A stretch of DNA of 64,000 bases from Chrysogorgia sp. JL179-B06. Lineage: Eukaryota; Cnidaria; Anthozoa; Scleralcyonacea; Chrysogorgiidae. Both the position numbers and the translations under genes were made by a program. The DNA lies in NCBI GenBank assembly GCA_035772405.1, contig JAYKKM010000418.1, positions 2,467,501-2,531,500 on the forward strand, written 5' to 3'. Shown here piece after piece: positions 33,165 through 44,699 of the stretch (position 1 is its first letter; every line of letters starts with the position of its first letter). The notes beneath the pieces were generated by a model, which worked only from the letters and a program-made list of their open reading frames with translations, ran no database searches and had not been told where the DNA came from.

Positions 33165-36100
33165 TTATACAATGCATGGTGGCTCAACTAATCTGAACAA
33201 CAATGATGGATCAATGAAGCGATTTACATTAGGCGGGCAATAATCTATCGAATTGGCTGCTTTAAGGCTAAGATTTCCTTCTCCATCACTGCTTATAAAG
33301 AGTGGTATTTTATCACCACGTACGTCTTTATACAAGTTTGATTGAATCGCATAAAATGGCTCGTTTGGTGAGTTCATCTCTTGAGGTAACCAGATTTGCG
33401 AGTCATCATTAGTAAAACTGTTCTATAAAGAAAAGAAAATACTTTTGTGAGAATAACTAATAATATATAAATTCAACTAACTTACATCAAATAGAAATAA
33501 AATGGAGTTTTGAAAGCCGATATTTCGTATACGATGTCTGAAATGCATGTATGGAAAGTCTGTCTGGTCCACATCAATATGTTTGAAGAGGCTTCTTTTT
33601 ACACAGATCAGTATCTTGGGATGGGACAGCCGTCTGATGGACATTTGGGGGCAATGGAGAGAGGTAACATTGTATGCGCGCAGAAAAGTAAAAAATAGGT
33701 ACACTTGGGCGCACCTGTATCTACTGCGGATAGAGCAAATGTGTCCGGGCTTACTGAGAACGTGCTAGAACGTGGATGACCGTTCGATATGATACGATAA
33801 TCAAGAAATAAAATTAAAATAAACGTTAAATAAATGTAAATTATATGTAACATGTAAGAATTAATTTTAATAATTACGAAGGATATTTATAGTTATGGAA
33901 TTATAGGGTTTGGATAAGGGTTATAAGGGTCAACATTGTTGGGCGAATAGCCGAGGAATGGCCTCGGGTCGCCAATTCCGATGGGTGCCAGAGGTTCTTC
34001 TTCGCCCGCCCCCTCTTGCAAGGACGGAAGAGAAGCTAAGCGAGCGAAAGCGAGAATCCCAGTTGGGGGCAGTTTCCCGGGCAGATAGTTTGTGGCTCGC
34101 ATATTTGATCGCGCCTACCAGAACGATTTGACAGCACAACATAACACATGCGCACTTTCAAAAAGTCATCCCCGTAAGCGGGCTAGGCAAGCTGGGGGGG
34201 AAATTTTCATAACGACTGTAATATAGCACGCTTGGCCATATAATATAAACACAAAGACATTTTTGAGAGGAAAATAGCTATGCAGCGTCAGGGAGATTAT
34301 CTGATATCCCGCTTACAGGGCTTGCTGGCCTCACATATATATAAAGTGAATTTGTCACTAAAATTCGTGCAGTACCGGGCTATCTCGCTTACCGGGCGGC
34401 CTTGCCTCCCATATAAACAGCCCCTATGATAAAACTAAAAAATATGTACGCTTAATAGACGTACATATATCTACTGCCTGATGAAAGAATGAATGATAAC
34501 TCATAACTGTACGATATAGTACATTCAAAATTATATATATATATTATATACATCACTGGTTAAATTTAATGCTGTGGAAGATATAAAGTACTGGTATGTG
34601 TATAACAATTATACTCTCAATTTATACGGAAAAACAAATTCAGAGATTTTATTTATTTGAAGGACTTTGTTACAACATTCTAATTTCTAAGTAATATATA
34701 ACATGTACTGTTATACTCAGACACTTAGCAAAACTCTATAACACAAAAACTGCTGCAGAAGTTTGGAAAATTGTTTAACTGCAGGTAAAATACACTGCAC
34801 ATTCTGTTTGGCTGAGAGCAATGCAATTTCAAGGAACTACAATGCAGAAAAAGGAAACACAATGCCGAAAAAAGGAAATAATTGGAAAAGCACTGAATAA
34901 CTTTCTTCTCTGTCATATGATTCCCGAACGTCACTAGTTCTGCAAAATGTTTTCATGTGTAAATTATTAATTGGTAATAACACTGTTCATAGCATTGTTA
35001 AATGCCTACGAAATGAAATTTATTGCTTCATTTGCAAGAGCATCAAAAGTAGGACGATATGCAGTTTAACGTTACTTGATATCTTTTTTAGTTCCAGAGT
35101 TATAAAGATTTAAACATGTCAAAATCAAGGGAAAATATGGCACAAACAGATTGCTGATTCTGTATGTTATGTAAATTATGACGTCATATGGTTTGCAAGT
35201 TTGGTGAATGTTTAAATTAACTATAGCTCCGTCGAACCTAGGTCGATCCTCGGTCTAACCTAGGTCAAACCTTGGGTCGTAGTCTGGTGTGACCGCAACC
35301 GAAATTCAAATTTCACACGATAGGAAATACGATCATTTCCGAAGTTTGCCTTTTCAGTTCACCGTCGCCAACGCGTTGTTCGGTGAAATGAGAAAACTGT
35401 CTATATTTACGCAAGGATCGAATTATTTCACTGCAGTCTTCGGGAATAAATAAAAAGCTACAGATATTCTTCGAGAGGAACGAATAGGCACATCAAAATC
35501 TGCGGTTGGCTTATTTCTTTCCGCCTTGTTACTGTCGGAGTGGTAGTTTATAGGATGCCGCCTCGAAGTGGAATTAGAAAGCAACTTTTAAACGAACAGC
35601 GCTGCAAATACATCGACGATAAGATGGCATGAACGACGATGTTAACATCTGCCGAATTGAAAAGTAAACTAATGGAAGAATGCGGTGTGAATATTTTGAA
35701 TTCTACTATTCGTCGGATCAGACGAGAGCAGCTGGGTTGGAAGCATGAGAAAGCATGCTACTGTCGATTCGTGCGGAAGTCAAACAAGCTTAAAAGATTG
35801 GCGTTTTGTCTCAAAGTTTTGACGGAGAAAGACAGGCTTGAAAACGTGATATTCAAACGCACTAAAATAGATATCACTTGGCAACAATAATAGCGTTAGA
35901 TGTGTGAAGTTAGATGCGTCTTCATCTTGTGATTGACTCTGTCTGAAGATGACCGCCGTTGAGGCCGCCGAAACGTCAGTCACCAACAATAGTCTTTCTC
36001 AAAACTACAACAACCTGGACGATCACCTTCACTGCTTCACACATCTAATGAATGTAATGATACTCCTACAGTAGGTTCAAACTATTTACTTTAATAATAG

Positions 36101-39100
36101 CGTTGACACTTTCGTGTTCGCATGTTGCGAAATTCGACGTCTAAATCAATACGGCAAATTGAATATCAATGCGATACGTGTACGATCGTCAAGCTCATAT
36201 CCTCAGAAAAATTATTCTGAGGATATGAGTCTCGTTAGCTCAATGGTTAGAGCGTCTCACCGGCAATCAGAAGGTTACAGGTTCGATTCCTGTACGAAAC
36301 CAAACATGGAGATCTTCTATTTTGCTTTTGGAGATCATGGATATCTATTTTGGAGATCATGGAGATCATGGAAACCATGGAGATCTATTTTGTTTTGTTT
36401 TGGTTCCTTTTTCCCCTCTCTACATTTTAAACTAAACGCTTTCCATGTCGGAAATAGTCGGAACCCAAGCCGTTTTCACACACGCTAATGTGTATCGACC
36501 GCAAACCGAACCGCAACCGAACCGCAACCTAATCCCAGCCGAACCGCAACCGCATGCTTGAATGGTCTGAATGCACTGATGACCAGGAAGTTGATCTAAT
36601 CTCGTTGACTCGTTCCCGGGATAATCCATCACCGGAAACCGAAAAACGGGTTGCCGATTGAAAAGCGCCCAAATTCGGCCTATTGGCCGAGCGCATAGTT
36701 TCTGGGACGTGAGTATACTAATATCGAGATCTTCGCAAGAATCTTCGGTTTCTTCGCAAATGAATGGAAGAGTCGATGATTTTCGAGTTGCACTGGATAA
36801 GACACTACAAAAATTGAACAGAGAAGTGCTACAAGTTAAAGATAAGCAATACGACGCTTTGCGGTCTGTGGTAGTTGAGAGAAAAGATACAGTTTGTATC
36901 CTCCCTACAGGGTATGGAAAATCATTGATCTTTAAAATTCTTGATTTGCTATTTGATTTTTACAAACATGACTCAATGTTCTGTGATAGCTATTTCACCT
37001 TTGTATGTTCTAATGGTTGATCAGATAAGAAAATTAAAATAATTGCTAATTGTAAGAGTAATAAAGGCTAGCAGAGAACAAACAACATGTATGGTATCGT
37101 TATACGACCAACTTACGCAACCTGCAAGTCAAATAATGTTTGCCCTTCCAGAAGCGTTTTTGGAAGACAAAAGAGTGTTCCAAACTATTTTGAACTTTTT
37201 CGTGTAAACTCTGCCCTAGAATACCGCAATTGGTACGTTTGTCATCTCTGACTTGTCATTAATATTACTTGTTTGGGAACGAGAAGTTGATCCTGATGTT
37301 CACAAAGTACTAAGAAATTTTACTTTTTCTAGCTTTTTAAAAAATTACTAATTTTGTGATTTCGTCATAAATTATACTGCGAATATTTTCCTGCAAATAA
37401 TTACTGTAGACATTTACATAATAATTTTCTTTTAGAAGAGTTTTCCTTTAACCCAATTTAATTACCATTCTATTCTGGTTGGTATCTCAAAACTAAGTAA
37501 ATTGTCCAAACCAGTCAATCACAAATGAACTTCTATCCATGTTTTATCCTGCAATATGTAATTCAAAAATCAAATAACCAATTCTCTTCTGGTTGGTGCA
37601 CTAAAATTTGGTTAGTACTAATATGCAAACAATCAATCACTCACTTTATACTGATCATAATACAAATACAATGAATTTAACATTAATTTGTATATTCAAG
37701 GTTCCCGGGCATGATGATGAGCTCTGACGATTGAAACAGTGAAGGGCTTATTCAAAATTGCTTTATTCATGAAAATGTAATTCATCCGCCCCGTGCGAGT
37801 ATGGATAAGACAAGAGTAAAACGATGAAAGACACAACAAAAACCATCAAACGAAACCTCACACTTCGAATGTTTCAAACGAAAAAACTTGCCGCGTCAAC
37901 AGTGCTGTCGTAAATATGGGACATATTGGTGTCATATTGGTCATATAAGTGGTCTCTATACCATTATAGAAATTAGATCTCTGCTGACATCATCTTTTTC
38001 GTCACTTTCCCCACGATATGGTAAAGGCACCCTGTAGTATATAGTTATGTACATGTTAGCTAGTGGATAGAAACATAAAAAATCACTCACCACAGCTACC
38101 ACTTGTCCTTTATTTGAACTCAAATAATACGGCGGTCCATCAGTAGTTTCAAATGAAATGTGGTACCACTGTTTAGTGCCTATTTCTCTGGCGTAATTGA
38201 ACTTCATAACTAAAAGGGAGGTAATGAGTTCAACAAAAGCACACTTTTAACTGTTTAACATATTCAACTCTTTTAACTGTCTAACTTAAATACTAACTAA
38301 TTATAACATAAACACAAATTCTGCAATCGCATTAGCTTGAACATAGAAAAGTAAATCCATAGCGTAAATACATCATGTACAGTCCCCTCGCTTGAATAAT
38401 TAGCACCCTCCACCTACATTGTTGTTGCAATCAACCATTTATGCACATTTATCTGTGTTAATCCTATTTTTAATATCTGAGAATGACGGCCGCTGGCAAG
38501 TTAAATTGGTATCATCTGCAAACATAGAAACCTGTGTTTCTTCAAGGCAGTTTGGAAAATCGTTTGAGAAAGAGCAATCGACCTGTGAAACTCCGAAAAT
38601 TGCTTGTTTTGAAACTGCATGTTGTAATTTACATTGCTTTCTTTGTTGGAGATAGGACTGTAGTAACTATAGAGCAGTTCCTCTTATTCCATAGCATTCT
38701 AATTTAGATAAAAGTATTACGTGGTCAACATGTGTTTTACATAACAAAAATGTTATTCGCTGATTACACACAATATAGAAACATATTTCTAATACCTAAT
38801 AATCTATTTCTAATACCTGCAAAAAATTAAAGGACATTGCGAAAAACTGCTGTTAGAAATCCTTTCACAACCTTTCAAAATGCTAGTTTCGTGTAATAGG
38901 ACAAGGAACGACAAAAAGAAGAAAAACATTGCGAACTTCGGCTGACGTTTCATATACAGTAAGTATCCCGAATGTAAAACATACAGTACAGTAGCCCTAA
39001 CCCCAAAACTAACCTTAATCTTAACCCTAACTCTGAACCTAATACTGACCCTAACTCTTACGATAATGTTTTCATTTAGAAATAATATCTGATTTTAATT

Positions 39101-42100
39101 TCGAATTTTACTACGGATAGTCTATGTGACGTCATTTCGGGATTTATACGAAACTTCACCCGGAACTTCGCTCTCACACCTTGTTACAAAATTAGATTTA
39201 ATTGTTTCGAAATTGATCGAGACTTTCAAAAACTTTGGTTTGGACTGACAATTCATCGAGGAAATTAAAAACAAACCTTCGGAAAGTTTGTTCGCAAAGG
39301 TGTTCACACCACATCTCCCAAACATCACTAGAGTCCGTGAAAACTACACATACCATATTTTACTATGATAACAGATGTATACAATCGAGTTCCATAAAAT
39401 GCACTGCCACAATAATGATAGCTGGGATTTTAACAACAGTGCGCAGTTATTTAGTCAGATTTATACCGTCGTTCGATAATAAACTACGAGTTACTATCGC
39501 AAGGAAAATGCTGCCCTGAGGAGTTTTCCGAGAAAACAACAAAACATCAAGTTTAACTTATTTTTTGTGGCTGGCGCGAAGCATCTTGCTTGATTAATTG
39601 CTAGCTTGTCTTGGATCTTACTAATTCGAGAAGTACTGATCGAAGTTTTTTGATAAAAAATCTTTTCTTTCTGGAAAGGTTTCTATCAATCATTTGAAAA
39701 GTAAAAAGCAGTTTCTTTTCTGGTTTCATAACTGCGACGCTATTAGTTACATGTATTTCGAAAACAATGAAGGTTTTCGTTAGGTTTAACTTATCGTTAT
39801 AAATTCTCTAGTAATGTATCACAGCTCTGAGCTCTCGCACAACACTCGAGGCGAATAATAATCTGCCAAACTGATATATCAACAAACGCGCAGTTTTCGA
39901 CATCCGAACAGGTCAATCGCGGGCCGGGTCAATCGTAACTAAAAAAAGTTTGTGAATGATTGCGCAATCAACGCTATCCCTTCACAACACGAATAATGAT
40001 AGGGTAGATTAGCTTGTGCCTCAACGGGCTCCGCCACAATGGGCAGATCACAACGGGCGGCGATATATTTGTGCTCATATGGACGAGTTGTTTGACTTGT
40101 CTTCTAACCAGCGGCAACAAACAACAGTTGGTAAGTTGTTCAGCGACAGAAATTCCTCACGAGGAATGAGATCATTGTTAAAAGCATTCAACTACATGTT
40201 CCTTGTTGTGTCCTCCCGGTGCACATCTAAATACGTACAACATACTGATACATACAAACACACATACATACAGTGTATATATATATACATACATACAAAC
40301 ACACATACATACAGTGTATATATATATATGCATTCTATATTCTTTCTTATTCATAGAGTGCTTACTTGAAGAGGTACCAGCTAAACCAGTTGCTTTAACA
40401 ACAGCTGATGGGCCGTTAGTATCTGTCAAACACACATACTGATCATGTGATGTACTCATCAATGCCCATATTAGAAAATGTTTTTGTTTTGGTATTGAGA
40501 CCGTTGCAACTATAAAGAAAATCAAATATTTTTTACTTTAAACAAAGACGTACGAAAACAACTACAATTTAGTTAATAAAAATAGATTCAAATTAGGCCA
40601 AATTGTGGCTGATAAAAATTGTTAAAATATATTTACAAGATTTCGTTGATAAATGCACGACATCATCAGAAACTGGATAAATTAAAATAAAAAAAGATGA
40701 ATATGAGATAGAATAAAAAATATGTAGTGACATTATATTTCAAACTATCATGAATGTGTGCAAAATGGTTTTAAATTTTAACATTTCTCGTGAATTTTTA
40801 TTGATCGCTCTTTTCGAATTATATGCCACATCTGTCTCTAGCCACGTGTTCTTTTATTCCATTGTGTGTTCTCCGCGTCCTGCTGCAACCTCGTACCCAG
40901 GACCCTGGGTACGAGGTTGGTCCTGCTGCAGATCTATTGATAAAGTACAATCCATCTTCTAAAAAAATAAACAGTGCATAATAGCAACTGTACACTCTCA
41001 GAAACTTTGCCCTATCCTTAAGATCTCTGAGTTATGATAAAACATGTGCCTTAAAACATGTGATAAAACATGTGCCATGTCCCTTTTAGGCTGTACCCCC
41101 AAAGAAAGTGCCTTTTTGAAGCTGTGCCCCTCCAAGATCAACTTGGTTCCTACACCACTGAGAAGAAAAGCATAAAAATGAGTGAAAAACAAACAGACAG
41201 TGATAGAAATCAATTGATAGTTATTTTAATTTACAAATGTGTCTTATATTGTCCATTTCAACTATATAGCACATATTATATTGAATATGGGTGTAAAATA
41301 TGCACCTTAATTATTTTGGGAACTAGTAGTGTTAGTGAAACCAGTCAATTTGTTCTTGTGGCTAAGTATTATATACGAGAGTTGTAAAAAAGTAAAGTGC
41401 TGCGTAGACAGTGTTTTGAATATATAGCAAAGTGAAAAGGTGGTAAACTGCCAAGAATTTTAGTGACGAAATACTTGAACCAGCTTTCAGAGATTGTTGT
41501 ACACCATGACAATCTCAAGTTAAGTTATATCCTATTTCAACTGGGCTAACTCGTTTGCCCAACCCGATTAATAGGAGAGTTTCAGGTGGTTGATGTTGCG
41601 CCTCAACAATTGGAGATCACGCGGATAAGGCCTGCCAGACTTAGACAGCAAATACGACCCCCTGATCGTTATGGTTATTAGTTTTTGGTTTATTGTGCAT
41701 GTATAGCCTTTAGATTAATGTTTTCATAAATGTATATATGTGTCCTCATAAAGGAGGAGGATGGTGTAACGAATATGAATTAGTTAGAGTAATTAGATTT
41801 AGCGACTTTGTATAAATAGCTGTAGACGCTCCTTTTCCCGTAGCGCCCTTCCTAATTATAACGCCCTTCCTTTACGTAGAAGTAATACCACTATATTTAG
41901 TTATCGACATGTTACGCCCAATTCGGGCCTATAGGGTATAACAAGAAACTAAACTAAGCAATAAAGGAGAGTTCTGACTGAAAGCCTCGAAGTGTGTGAT
42001 TCGGTACGCTACACTTATACACAACAGCCCCAAAATGATAGTCGCGACCATACAAAACTAAGTAATACAGACAATATCTCTAATACAAGCTGTCAAATCG

Positions 42101-44181
42101 GTACTCATATTAGTGCTGAACAGCTCAATACCCAAAACAAATCTACATGTATTTCTAAGCCTAAGAATATACAATAAAAATTTCAAATTAATCAAATGCT
42201 GATAAAATTAACACGAAGTAAATAGCGAAACTACAGAAGGTCAATAATACGCTTTACAAAAATGCAGGAGTCTAATTTCTAACAAAATAATCTCGCAGGT
42301 TATTCTTTGTCCATTGTGTTCCATTACCACAGAGAATACAAAGACAAATACACGACAAATTGACTCATGACACAACGTTCTAATTGATGGTGCATTCTCC
42401 CATGGGTACCTGTAACATCTGGCGTTCCTCAGGGCAGCTTGCTAGGACCGTTCTTATTTTTACTTTTCATCAACGATCTACCTGCTGTCATCAGCCGTGA
42501 CACTACCATCGCCCTTTTTGCTGATGATGTTAAATGCTCTAGAGTCGTTCGTAGCTCTGAGGATTGTGCTGTTCTCCAAAGTGACCTGACTTGTCTATCT
42601 AATTGATCCAAGCAATGAGGCTCTCTTTCAACTGTAACAAATGCGAAGTATTAAGATTATCGAGAAAGCGTATCAGTCCACTGCTATCTCTTGCGGTTAG
42701 CTCCTATACTGTAGGTGATCATCACCTCGCTACAGTTCCTTTTCAAAAGGACCTTGGGGTCATGGTCAATGACAAACTCACTTGGAGCCAGTCAACTACT
42801 CTTGTTTCCTCTAAAACCAAATTGTATGAATACTATTTTAATAAGTTGGACACTATTTTTGACACGGAAAGAGTAAGAACATGGAAAACTGTATGCCCTC
42901 ACTGTAGGTCTATTGGCAGAACTTTTTGTTGTTGAGATCCTGATAGTTGTTTATAGTGTTTTTTATTACTGTATATGTCTCTTATATATTGTAGTTCTAT
43001 AATAACTGTATATGTACGGGGTTTGCCTAGTTGGGACTTCGTGTCCGTTCGCTAGCCCCATCAAATTCATTTTATTGTAATTGTATATGTCATTGTATTA
43101 TGTTCGATTTGAGTTTGATTAAAGTTTCTAAAATAATAAAAAATAATAAAAAAAATAAAAAATATCCTGAATGTCAGACCTTTATTTTATATTCCCCTGA
43201 CAGACTATGAATCCTTTCTCATACACCATATTTAATACTGTTAAGTCCACAAAGTCCCTGTTTCGAGAATATATTATTATCACTCGCTCCTTTGCTAGGC
43301 CATGTTTGTTATTTCTATTTTATCAAAATTTCAGCCCGCGCATGCGCAGTAGCATGTTAACATAAATACCCGGGGGACACAACTTATTTTTGAGATATAT
43401 TATGAAATATTTAAGATATCGAAATCAAACTGCATTACAATTTGACACGTAAAAACCATTGATAACTCACTTATCGGTCTGTCCTCATTGTCCAGGAATT
43501 TCACATTCACTTTTCCATTCACAAATTAAGCAAATTAAAGTACCAAATTACTACAAAATAATATCGCCACATGGAATTTTCCGGTTTCGCCAGTTACTAT
43601 TTTTTTTTTCTCCCGGCAATATTTTCAAAACACTTCAAAATGCCAACGAAAATGATCAGCGAAATATTCCACGAAGATTAAACTTTCGAAGGTCTATTAA
43701 GATATATCACATTTCTCGTCAGTAGAATCCAAAGATTAACAATCCCCATATCCCCATACATGAGATACTTTGAATCTTAAGCTATATTATAGCCTCCTCC
43801 GCAGGCAACTCTGGGGGATTCTAGGGGAATTCTGCTTTTTCATTTCCCGCCCCAATCCTCACGCGTCTATCCCTACCCGTGAGCAAAATTATTTTGTTGG
43901 GGTCCTATACTGCGCATGTGCAGCCCACAAGCATTCTCTCTCACGTTGGCCTATAAACTGAGCCTTGCTAGGAGGGGGGTTAGAGTTAAATTAGGGTTAT
44001 TTAGGGTTATGGTTAGGATAAAAGTTATTTTTTGTCCATTGTGAAACTGAAAAGGCAGAAAATGGCAGAAAAATTTCTGCGCACGGTGATGCCTACGAAG
44101 GAGGCTAGCTAATAGCTATATTATATATTGATAAAAATTACCTTCAAGTTCTTCTGTTGTCTTACAAAATGACGTGTCCAT
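33165..44181 (-). CDS. Six-exon gene, leaderless beta-trefoil-like protein
   Basis: Coding exons, in transcript order, are 44181-44142, 43509-43471, 40509-40366, 38209-38091, 33563-33486 and 33422-33165. Their lengths (40, 39, 144, 119, 78, 258) sum to 678 bases, and every junction keeps frame with no stop until 33165. Donors are GTAATT, GTGAGT, GTAAGC, GTGAGT and GTAAGT; acceptors include TTTATAG, CCTTTTAG and TTTATAG. The 225-residue product starts [13 protein letters not shown] and lacks a signal peptide or membrane segment. Three similar turns, [17 protein letters not shown] (50-66), [14 protein letters not shown] (101-114) and [17 protein letters not shown] (180-196), suggest a three-fold beta-trefoil as in IL-1 or FGF. 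That fold is inference. Acceptors of exons 2 (weak pyrimidine tract) and 5 are the least certain. I do not recognise a named orthologue. Confidence 0.6.
35555..35890 (+). pseudogene. Tc1/mariner-like transposase N-terminal fragment
   Basis: Reads [20 protein letters not shown], an in-frame TGA, then [20 protein letters not shown] and [20 protein letters not shown], ending at KDRLENVIF. This is the helix-turn-helix region and the start of the catalytic domain of Tc1-type transposases. It is cut off before the first catalytic Asp. It lies in intron 5 of the beta-trefoil-like gene, opposite strand. Confidence 0.6.
36187..36303 (+). mobile_element. tRNA-like SINE head with upstream hairpin
   Basis: A cloverleaf can be drawn at 36229-36302: D-stem GCTC/GAGC, T-stem ACAGG/CCTGT, acceptor GTCTCGT/ACGAAAC with one mismatch. 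The anticodon loop (CCGGCAA) lacks the invariant U33, and no CCA or tRNA context exists. It is preceded by CTCATATCCTCAGAA/TTCTGAGGATATGAG, a near-perfect hairpin at about 36191-36226. Best read as a SINE rather than a functional tRNA. Confidence 0.6.
36483..36550. repeat. AACCGAACCGC short tandem repeats
   Basis: Several imperfect copies of ACCGCAACCGA. No function is apparent. Confidence 0.6.
36700..37206 (+). pseudogene. RecQ-like helicase fragment
   Basis: From about 36760 it encodes [20 protein letters not shown] and [18 protein letters not shown], a RecQ-type motif I (Walker A). After a frameshift near 36975 it reads [19 protein letters not shown] (motif Ia region), then a stop, then [19 protein letters not shown]. 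The DEAH box and later motifs are absent. In intron 5 of the minus-strand gene. Confidence 0.65.
39053..39165 (+). repeat. Dispersed repeat shared with 57680-57775
   Basis: CTGATTTTAATTTCGAATTT followed by GTCTATGTGACGTCATTTCG occurs here and at 57700-57760, where it forms one arm of a palindrome. Just upstream (38995-39055) lie degenerate CCCTAA units. Confidence 0.7.
40016..40225 (+). repeat. Dispersed ~220-bp repeat, copy 1
   Basis: Matches 59945-60170 in reverse orientation (CAGCGGCAACAAACAAC; AAAGCATTCAACTACATGTTC here), with moderate divergence. Confidence 0.65.
40240..40332. repeat. CATA/TATA microsatellite in two large units
   Basis: Two tandem ~45-bp units, each with CATACAAACACACATACATA, CAGTG and a TA run. 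In intron 3' of exon 40366 of the minus-strand gene. Confidence 0.85.
41385..41480 (-). repeat. Fragment of the hammerhead-like repeat family
   Basis: Reverse strand contains CTTGGCAGTTTACCACCTTT, TCACTTTGCTATATATTC and CTGTCTACGCAGCAC, matching the tail at 49430-49500. Confidence 0.75.
41595..41764 (+). pseudogene. 3' end of an LTR retrotransposon polyprotein with purine tract
   Basis: A short frame ends in [17 protein letters not shown] and a stop near 41680, like the basic Pro-rich tail of Gypsy polyproteins. AAAGGAGGAGGATGG at about 41750-41764 is a polypurine tract directly before the LTR. Confidence 0.55.
41765..42013 (+). repeat. 3' LTR, 249 bp
   Basis: Begins TGTAACGAATATGAATTAG and ends GGTACGCTACA. 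It contains GTATAAATAGC (TATA box) near 41808 and AATAAAGG (polyadenylation signal) near 41959. No partner LTR lies in the window. Confidence 0.7.
42395..43165 (+). pseudogene. LINE 3' fragment with FADD box and 3' UTR
   Basis: Reads [33 protein letters not shown] and [14 protein letters not shown]. Stops and a frameshift follow at about 42600, then [12 protein letters not shown] and [17 protein letters not shown]. The sequence ends in a 3' UTR with GCCTAGTTGGGACTTCGTG and an A-rich AATAAA tail. In intron 2 of the beta-trefoil-like gene, opposite strand. Confidence 0.75.
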
Positions 44182-44469
44182 AGCTAAGAAATGAAAATGT
44201 AAACACAAACTAAGAAAAAACTTCTGCAACGAACAGAACATTAGACCTTCTTTTCCTAAAATTTTATTTGTTAACTCTCATAACCTTACGAATTTGTAGA
44301 CCTCTTCTATATTACATGTTCTTATTCTATCAACTAACAACTGTCCCAAGAGAGACACTATAAACATTCATTTAATATTTAAATTTAAAAACAAGCGTGC
44401 TTTTGCCCTTATATCATCTTAATTCTTGAAAGTTAATCAGTACAAGCAATTCAATAAGTTACTATAGTT

Positions 44470-44665
44470 GAGTAGTAAAAACGTAGAGTGCTGCGTAGGC
44501 AGTGTTTTCTAAAAATAGCAAAGTGAAAAGGTGGTGAACTGTTGAGAGTTTTAGACTGACGTTTCCAGCTGAGCACGTCTTACTCTTATGAAGGGCTACG
44601 CTCAAAACGTCAGGATTTCGTTCCTAAAACTCTCGGCAGTTAACCATACCTTTTAACTTTGCAAT
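44470..44665. repeat. Head-to-head copies of the hammerhead-like repeat
   Basis: 44478-44556 is an inverted copy of the tail (CTGCGTAGGCAGTG, AGCAAAGTGAAAAGGTGG). 44575-44665 is a direct copy starting CGTCTTACTCTTATGAAGGG. The two form an imperfect palindrome. The core boxes are mutated (CTTATGA, TCAAAAC). Confidence 0.7.
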
Positions 44666-44699
44666 AAATTACTATGTTAAGTGCTGGAAGTTATGACAG

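Noticed and set aside
36229..36302. Functional tRNA gene
   Set aside because: The cloverleaf is drawable but U33 is missing, the anticodon stem has a mismatch, and the same head recurs with a shared tail at other loci, so it is a SINE.
41765..42013. Solo LTR
   Set aside because: A polypurine tract and a polyprotein tail directly precede it, so it is the 3' LTR of a truncated element.
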